DNA of 63,881 nucleotides, taken from positions 1 through 63,881 of the forward strand of contig CAMHQC010000010.1 of NCBI GenBank assembly GCA_946187325.1, read 5' to 3'. Made by a program: the position numbers and the translations under genes. How positions within the stretch are numbered: position 1 is the first letter of the stretch; each line of letters opens with the position of its first letter. This document shows positions 59,330 to 63,881 of this stretch, piece by piece. This DNA is from an uncultured Clostridia bacterium (GTDB lineage Bacteria > Bacillota > Clostridia > Oscillospirales > Acutalibacteraceae). The notes beneath the pieces are model-generated. The model saw only the letters and a program-made list of their open reading frames with translations. It was not told the origin of the DNA and did no database searches.

Positions 59330-60475
59330 TTAGATGTTATTAAGTACAAATTCCCTCGCTTTTTTATCCGCTTTTAATACGTCCTCTACATTTTCCGCTT
59401 CTTTATTATCCTGGTCTAGCATTGCGTCCATAACCAGATCTCCTATATCGAGGAAAGAAATCTTCCTTTCCCTGAATAGTTTATTTGCAACTTCATTAGC
59501 GCCGTTAGCCGCCGCGGCGCAAAGTCCTCCCCTGTTTATAGCTTCCTTACAAGCCCTTAAACACTTAAAGGTTTCATAGTCGGGCTCAAAGAAAGTTAGT
59601 TTTCCGTAATCGGTGAAACTAAGCTGTTTTACGGGCGAGGGATATCTTTCGGGGTAAGTTATAGCGTACTGGATAGGAATTCTCATATCGGGAACACCAA
59701 GCTGCGCTATAACGGAATTATCAACGTATTCAATCATAGAATGAATTACACTTTCGCGGTGAACAACTACGTCGATTTTATCGTAAGGCATATCAAAAAG
59801 CCACGAAGCCTCGATAACCTCAAGCCCTTTGTTCATCATTGTAGCGGAATCTATAGTAATTTTAGCACCCATATCCCAGTTGGGATGATTTAGCGCCTGT
59901 TCTACCGTAACGTTTTTTAATTCGTCAATTTTCTTTCCGAAAAACGGCCCGCCCGATGCGGTTAAAATAAGACGGTTTAAAGCCTTATCATCAGGGCAGC
60001 CTTGCAGGCACTGAAAAACAGCGCTGTGTTCGCTGTCTACGGGATAGAGGTTAACTCCGTTATCCTTAACAGCTTTCATAACCAGGCTTCCGCCCGCGAC
60101 AAGAGTTTCTTTATTAGCGAGCGCGATATCTTTTTCAGCGTTAGCGGCGCATAGCGTGGGCATTAAACCCACCATACCGACAACTGAATTCAATATTAAA
60201 TCAGCTTCGTCGAACACAGCCGCTTCGATTAATCCCTCCATACCGCAGGAGACTTTAGTATTAGTATCCGCAATTTTTCCTTTAAATTCAGAATATTTAC
60301 TTTCGTCAAAAACAACCGCAAGAGCAGGCTTGTATTTTCTAACCTGCTCTTCAAGTATGTCAATATTAGTATTCGCCGTAACGGCGCAAACATTTAATCC
60401 TAAGTTATCCGCGACATCTAAAGCCTGAGTTCCTATAGAACCCGTTGAGCCGAGAATGGATATATTTTTAACCAT
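59330..60475 (-). CDS. dxr: 1-deoxy-D-xylulose-5-phosphate reductoisomerase
   Basis: Dxr makes MEP from DXP with NADPH, the target of fosmidomycin. Marks: ISILGSTGSIGTQALDVA, ALANKETLVAGGSLV, PVDSEHSAVFQCLQG, LTASGGPFFGK, NHPNWDMGAKITIDSATMMNK-type block, and EASWLFDMPYDKIDVVVHRES. Length, 381 aa, is normal. It lies between cdsA and rseP in the classic operon. Confidence 0.96.
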   Translation of the reverse strand: MVKNISILGSTGSIGTQALDVADNLGLNVCAVTANTNIDILEEQVRKYKPALAVVFDESKYSEFKGKIADTNTKVSCGMEGLIEAAVFDEADLILNSVVGMVGLMPTLCAANAEKDIALANKETLVAGGSLVMKAVKDNGVNLYPVDSEHSAVFQCLQGCPDDKALNRLILTASGGPFFGKKIDELKNVTVEQALNHPNWDMGAKITIDSATMMNKGLEVIEASWLFDMPYDKIDVVVHRESVIHSMIEYVDNSVIAQLGVPDMRIPIQYAITYPERYPSPVKQLSFTDYGKLTFFEPDYETFKCLRACKEAINRGGLCAAAANGANEVANKLFRERKISFLDIGDLVMDAMLDQDNKEAENVEDVLKADKKAREFVLNNI

Positions 60476-60482
60476 AGTTCAC

Positions 60483-61307
60483 CTAAATTGTAAAAATCTC
60501 AAAATACTTGCCGATAAAAAATACAATCGGCGCGGCAAAAATAACGCTGTCGAATCGGTCTAAAAATCCGCCGTGTCCGGGAAAAATAGAGCCGTAATCC
60601 TTAATTTTACACGAACGCTTAATAAGCGAGAACGATAAATCTCCGAGCACGGAAACTACGCTTAAAAGCAATCCGATAACTAAAATAAGCAAATAGTTGA
60701 ATTGAGCGTTTTTGTAAATAAAGCCGTAGATAAACACAACAATAAACGCGCTTATAGTACCTGCCGCTATTCCGCCGAGAAAGCCCTCAACGGTCTTATT
60801 CGGACTTACGTCGGGACATAATTTATGCTTACCTAAAAACACTCCCGAAAAATACGCTCCCGCGTCGGCGCACCAAGGCACGCCCACACAAATTACAAAG
60901 AAAAATGTAAAATGATTTTCATAAGCGGGCGGTAACATTAAAATACTCGACATACCGAACGATATTATAAGCGAGCCTAATACCGCAAAGCATAAATCGG
61001 GATACGAAACATTTTTATGGTTAATAATCATAATAAGGAACATTACGATTATAAAAGCGTAAACCGAGATAAGCCCGAGCTTAAACGGAAGGCTGAGCGG
61101 TAAGAGTATTCCGAATACCGCGCAAGGTATAAAGACAATACTGTTGTGCAGTTTTTTTGCGGAAAGAAGCTCAAATATCATTATTAAATTGAGTACCGAT
61201 ACCAGGGCGTACATTATCCAGTGGAATTGTTCACCGAACAACAACACGCACACAACCAGCGGTATTCCGATAGCCGCGGTAAATAGCCGGGATTTCATCG
61301 AGTCCAT
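60483..61307 (-). CDS. cdsA: Phosphatidate cytidylyltransferase
   Basis: CdsA makes CDP-diacylglycerol at the membrane, the precursor of acidic phospholipids. About eight hydrophobic segments are present, with the family signature GVPWCADAGAYFSGVFLGKH, SPNKTVEGFLGG and the C-terminal GDLSFSLIKRSCKIKDYGSIFPGHGGFLDRFDS, quoted in part. I use ATG 61307 (MDSMKSRLFTAAIG), which follows AGGTG; the frame to 61361 would overlap uppS by 44 bases. Length is then 274 aa. Confidence 0.93.
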   Translation of the reverse strand: MDSMKSRLFTAAIGIPLVVCVLLFGEQFHWIMYALVSVLNLIMIFELLSAKKLHNSIVFIPCAVFGILLPLSLPFKLGLISVYAFIIVMFLIMIINHKNVSYPDLCFAVLGSLIISFGMSSILMLPPAYENHFTFFFVICVGVPWCADAGAYFSGVFLGKHKLCPDVSPNKTVEGFLGGIAAGTISAFIVVFIYGFIYKNAQFNYLLILVIGLLLSVVSVLGDLSFSLIKRSCKIKDYGSIFPGHGGFLDRFDSVIFAAPIVFFIGKYFEIFTI

Positions 61308-61317
61308 AAAATTACAC

Positions 61318-62058
61318 CTATACTCCGCCGAAACGACGGTTCCTGTTATTAAAAATATCAATCGCTTCGTCGAGATCTTTTTCGGTAAAATCAGGCCAAA
61401 GCTTATTCATTATTACGAATTCGGTATACGCGGACTGCCAAAGTAAGAAATTCGATATTCTATACTCGCCCGAAGGCCTTATAACCAAATCGGGATCGGG
61501 CTGACCCGCGGTATATAGATTATCGGAGATTAAATCCTCGTCGATAGAATCTATATCAAGACTACCGTCTTTAACGTTTTCTGAAATATTTTTAACAGCG
61601 CGGACAATTTCGTCACGACTTCCGTAGTTCATAGCGATATTTAAGACCATACCGTCACGATCTTTAGAGCCCTCCTCGTTTTCTATCATAAGGGCTTTTA
61701 AATCATCAGAAAACGGAGTTTTATCGCCTATAAAACGTACAACAATACTATCTTCCTTAAAGTCACGCAGCGCTTCCTCGAGGTAGTCTTTAAAAAGCTT
61801 CATTAAAGCGTCGATTTCTTCCTTAGGCCTTTTCCAGTTTTCAGTCGAAAAAGCGTAGACGGTTAAATATTTTATACCGATATCGCTGCAATATCTTGAA
61901 ATCTTACGAAAGACTTTACCTCCCGCGTTATGTCCCGCGGAGCGAGGCAGCTTTCTTTTTTTAGCCCAGCGGCCGTTACCGTCCATAATAATTCCGATAT
62001 GCTCGGGAAGTACACGCTCAACAGCCGCGGGTTTAGTTTTTCTTTTAAAGAGAGCCAT
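61318..62058 (-). CDS. uppS: Isoprenyl transferase (undecaprenyl diphosphate synthase)
   Basis: UppS builds the C55 lipid carrier for wall synthesis from IPP and FPP. Marks: PEHIGIIMDGNGRWAKKRKL with the catalytic Asp, GHNAGGKVFRKI, LTVYAFSTENWKRPKEE, ALNIAMNYGSRDEI-type block (VLNIAMNYGSRDEIV), and the C-terminal DLVIRPSGEYRISNFLLWQSAYTEF, quoted partly. Length is 246 aa. It links the ispG/dxr isoprenoid pathway to peptidoglycan and follows frr by 2 bases. Confidence 0.96.
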   Translation of the reverse strand: MALFKRKTKPAAVERVLPEHIGIIMDGNGRWAKKRKLPRSAGHNAGGKVFRKISRYCSDIGIKYLTVYAFSTENWKRPKEEIDALMKLFKDYLEEALRDFKEDSIVVRFIGDKTPFSDDLKALMIENEEGSKDRDGMVLNIAMNYGSRDEIVRAVKNISENVKDGSLDIDSIDEDLISDNLYTAGQPDPDLVIRPSGEYRISNFLLWQSAYTEFVIMNKLWPDFTEKDLDEAIDIFNNRNRRFGGV

Positions 62059-62060
62059 TT

Positions 62061-62615
62061 TTAAAGCTCCATAATTTCTTTCTGTTTATCAGAGCAAATA
62101 GACTCAGACTCTTTAATAAACTTATCGGTGAGTTTCTGAATGTCCTTCTCGCCGTCCTTTAAATCGTCCTCGGTTATATCGCCGTTTTTCTTTAGCTTTT
62201 TAAGATCGTCCATAGTGTCACGTCTTACGTTACGAATCTGAACCTTAGTACCCTCGGCGATTTTGGAAACGTCTTTTACGATTTCTTTACGTCTGTCCTC
62301 AGTTAAAGGCGGGAAGTTGAGACGAATCATTTTACCGTCGTTCTGAGGGTTGATGCCGATTTCAGAAGTCTGGATAGCCTTATTAATAGCTCCGAGCATA
62401 GAAGCGTCCCAAGGCTGAATTGTAATCATACGGGCTTCGGGAACACTAACGTTAGCAACCTGATTAACAGGAGTCGGGGAGCCGTAATAATCTACGGTCA
62501 CCTTGTCGAGAATAGAGGGGTTAGCTCTTCCCGCTCTTATAGTTTTATATTCATCGTTAAGATGATTAATTCTTCTCTGCATTCTTTCTTCAGCGCGTTT
62601 TAAAACTTCTTTCAT
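62061..62615 (-). CDS. frr: Ribosome recycling factor
   Basis: RRF splits post-termination ribosomes together with EF-G. Marks: RMQRRINHLNDEYKTIRAGRANPSILDKV at the N-terminus (quoted as RAGRANPSILDKVTVDYYGS), the PWDASMLGAINKAIQTSEIG block, RLNFPPLTEDRRKEIVK, and a C-terminal helix ending IMEL. Length, 184 aa, is normal. The nearest SD-like AAAGG lies 13 bases upstream, and an ATG-GCT-TAA triplet sits between. The 126-base gap after pyrH can fold into a complex structure. Confidence 0.96.
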   Translation of the reverse strand: MKEVLKRAEERMQRRINHLNDEYKTIRAGRANPSILDKVTVDYYGSPTPVNQVANVSVPEARMITIQPWDASMLGAINKAIQTSEIGINPQNDGKMIRLNFPPLTEDRRKEIVKDVSKIAEGTKVQIRNVRRDTMDDLKKLKKNGDITEDDLKDGEKDIQKLTDKFIKESESICSDKQKEIMEL

Positions 62616-62741
62616 AATTAAGCCATAGCCTTTCTACCCGCGGTATATAATCCCTTTATTTCGATTGCGGGTGAATCGAAACAACGCATAAAATGCCGTT
62701 TAAACGGGGATTAAGCGTATAACATACGCCTTTGTTTAGAA
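62616..62741 (-). promoter_or_regulatory. Structured leader between pyrH and frr (candidate cis-regulatory RNA)
   Basis: On the minus strand: hairpin GCGTAT-GTT-ATACGC (62729-62715); closing stem TAATCCC (62713-62707) with GGGATTA (62654-62648); inside it, hairpin AAC-g-GCAT / ATGC-GTT (62700-62683) and hairpin TTTCGATT / AATCGAAA (62681-62659) with loop CACCCGC. Loop bases ACCCGC (62672-62667) can pair with GCGGGT (62641-62636), directly before AGAAAGG, the frr SD. This is by-eye pairing only. Confidence 0.5.
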
Positions 62742-63446
62742 TTAATGAACTAAAGTACCGATATTTTCGCCTGTAACAGCCTTATAGATATTGTCGGGGT
62801 CGTCAATATTGAACACGAGAATTTCGATTCCGTTATCCTTACAGAGCGAAGCGGCTGTACTATCCATAACGGCGAGGTCTTTGTTCAATACTTCATGATG
62901 AGTAATCTCGTCATACTTAACGGCGTTCGGGTTAGTTTTGGGGTCGCAGTCGTAAACACCGTCAACCATAGTCGCTTTCATAATAATCTCAGCCTCAATC
63001 TCAGCGGCTCTTAACGCGGCGGCTGTATCGGTGCTGAAAAACGGATTACCTGTACCGCATCCGAATACTACAACTCTGCCCTTTTCAAGATGACGGATTG
63101 CCTTCCCTCTGATATAAGGCTCGGCAACCTGACGCATAGAGATAGCGGTCTGAACTCTTACGTCTACACCGAGGGCCTCCAGCGAGTCGGCGACACCGAG
63201 AGCGTTTATAGTAGTAGCGAGCATTCCGATATGGTCGGCTCTTGTTCTATCCATAGAGCCGGAGCTTCTTCCCCTCCAGAAGTTGCCTCCGCCTACTACA
63301 ATAGCGATTTCGGCTCCTTCTTCATTAAGTCTTTTAATAGGTTCACAGATTTTAGAAACAGTATCAAAATCAATACCCATTTTTTTATCGCCGGCAAGCG
63401 ACTCGCCTGATAGTTTTAATAAAATTCTTTTGTATTTCAGTCCCAT
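62742..63446 (-). CDS. pyrH: UMP kinase
   Basis: PyrH phosphorylates UMP to UDP. Marks: [98 protein letters not shown] block ([20 protein letters not shown]) and [17 protein letters not shown]. Length, 234 aa, is normal. GGAGTG is 7 bases before the ATG. It leads the operon here; rpsB and tsf, often just upstream, are not in the remaining 435 bases. Confidence 0.96.
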   Translation of the reverse strand: MGLKYKRILLKLSGESLAGDKKMGIDFDTVSKICEPIKRLNEEGAEIAIVVGGGNFWRGRSSGSMDRTRADHIGMLATTINALGVADSLEALGVDVRVQTAISMRQVAEPYIRGKAIRHLEKGRVVVFGCGTGNPFFSTDTAAALRAAEIEAEIIMKATMVDGVYDCDPKTNPNAVKYDEITHHEVLNKDLAVMDSTAASLCKDNGIEILVFNIDDPDNIYKAVTGENIGTLVH

Positions 63447-63473
63447 TTTTTAACACTCCATAACAAAATTATA

Positions 63474-63502
63474 GTTATAATAATTTTACTCTAAAACGTC
63501 AA
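63474..63502 (-). promoter_or_regulatory. pyrH operon promoter
   Basis: Minus strand: TTGACG (63502-63497), 17-base spacer, TATAAC (63479-63474), about 28 bases before the pyrH ATG. Confidence 0.7.
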
Positions 63503-63627
63503 TATTATAACGCTATAAAGGAATTATAATACAATATTTGGAAACATTTTTGTAACTGAATACAAAATAAAGGCAAAAACACTGTCATTCCGAGCTTGTG
63601 AGAAAAACTGATTATAGTTCCGCAGTC

Positions 63628-63814
63628 ACCTTAAGATTGTAGGGAACGGTCTCCGTGCCGTTCCGATGCATCTATATTCACGTATTTGCACTGTCCTTTC
63701 GCCAACGGCGAAACGGTAGATATGTACCGTTTTGCTGCCGCAAAAGGAAAACACGCCGTTAACGGAAAACCCGGCTCGGAACACCGCGGAGGGTGTTCCC
63801 TACGGTGTTAAGGT
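63628..63814. repeat. REP-like element with long imperfect inverted repeat
   Basis: Two roughly 38-base arms (63628-63665 and 63777-63814) are inverted copies with about three-quarters identity; outer parts ACCTTAA and TAGGGAAC and inner CTCCG and GTTCCG match. The 110 bases between contain smaller hairpins (ACGGTA/TACCGT, TTTTGC/GCAAAA, CCGTTAACGG). No open frame is credible. It is richer in G+C than its flanks. Confidence 0.6.
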
Positions 63815-63833
63815 AGCGTTGAGCTAACAACAA

Positions 63834-63862
63834 AACCCCTCCGCGAAAGCGGAGGGGTTAGA
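63834..63862. terminator. Strong terminator near the right edge
   Basis: AACCCCTCCGC / GCGGAGGGGTT with loop GAAA; T-rich sequence on both sides. It probably ends transcription of the gene beyond the right edge (minus strand) or of the REP region. Confidence 0.8.
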
Positions 63863-63881
63863 TTTTTTATTCCTAAGGAAT

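Overview
The window looks like a chromosomal segment of a low-to-moderate-GC, anaerobic, probably gut-dwelling member of the Clostridia (Ruminococcaceae/Oscillospirales-like). This is an inference from gene content: PolC-type polymerase III, a HisZ plus short-HisG ATP phosphoribosyltransferase, CdaA/YbbR c-di-AMP genes, formate-THF ligase, rubrerythrin, a TIGR03960/TIGR03936 radical-SAM pair, a SpoIVFB-like protease and many DUFs typical of Clostridia. Genes are densely packed, mostly on the minus strand, with many ATGA-type overlaps and clear sigma-A-like promoters and intrinsic terminators.

Layout. 1-1.4 kb: an IS3-family (IS150-like) insertion sequence whose two frames are joined by an A7 slippery run. 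1.4-6 kb: a secreted GH25 lysozyme, two small proteins, a YhcC-like radical SAM protein, rubrerythrin, then a structured non-coding stretch and tRNA-Ser(GGA). 6-9.5 kb: a radical-SAM pair, an M50 protease and a small membrane protein. 9.5-15 kb: a MATE exporter, VanZ, a small export protein, two flavoproteins, and RNase P RNA. 15.4-19.4 kb: malic enzyme, then an accessory patch with an orphan VapE-type ATPase and a lipoprotein, bracketed by arrays of 7-bp tandem repeats. 19.5-25 kb: a tightly overlapping operon murD - M42 peptidase - M42 peptidase - GNAT - methionine gamma-lyase-like protein. 25-31.4 kb: a MocR-type regulator, an XRE regulator, fhs-tsaE-tsaB-rpiB and a RodA/FtsW protein. 31.5-35.1 kb: cdaA-ybbR and a DUF3343/cysteine-desulfurase pair. 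35.2-38.1 kb: asd-dapA-dapB. 38.2-41.3 kb: queA-tgt-yajC and a TIGR04086 protein. 41.3-45 kb: RluA-type synthase, DUF1294, a GHL10-like protein, mtaB. 45-51.2 kb: a histidine operon hisZGDCBAIE that lacks hisH and hisF. 51.2-63.4 kb: an AI-2E family permease and the classic operon pyrH-frr-uppS-cdsA-dxr-rseP-ispG-polC. 63.4-63.9 kb: a non-coding REP-like inverted repeat and a terminator.

Most of the window is housekeeping metabolism: lysine/diaminopimelate, histidine, isoprenoid precursors, cell-wall carriers and tRNA modification (queuosine, t6A, ms2t6A). The most interesting non-standard signals are regulatory RNA/DNA architecture: a three-way-junction plus pseudoknot leader between pyrH and frr ending at the frr ribosome-binding site; two promoters (cdaA and DUF3343) whose -35/-10 spacers carry an anti-Shine-Dalgarno arm complementary to the gene's own SD; a hairpin that hides the SD of the TIGR04086 gene; an 18-bp palindrome on the his promoter; and cyanobacteria-like heptanucleotide repeats around the VapE cassette. 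All structures were read by eye; none was folded computationally or searched in databases.
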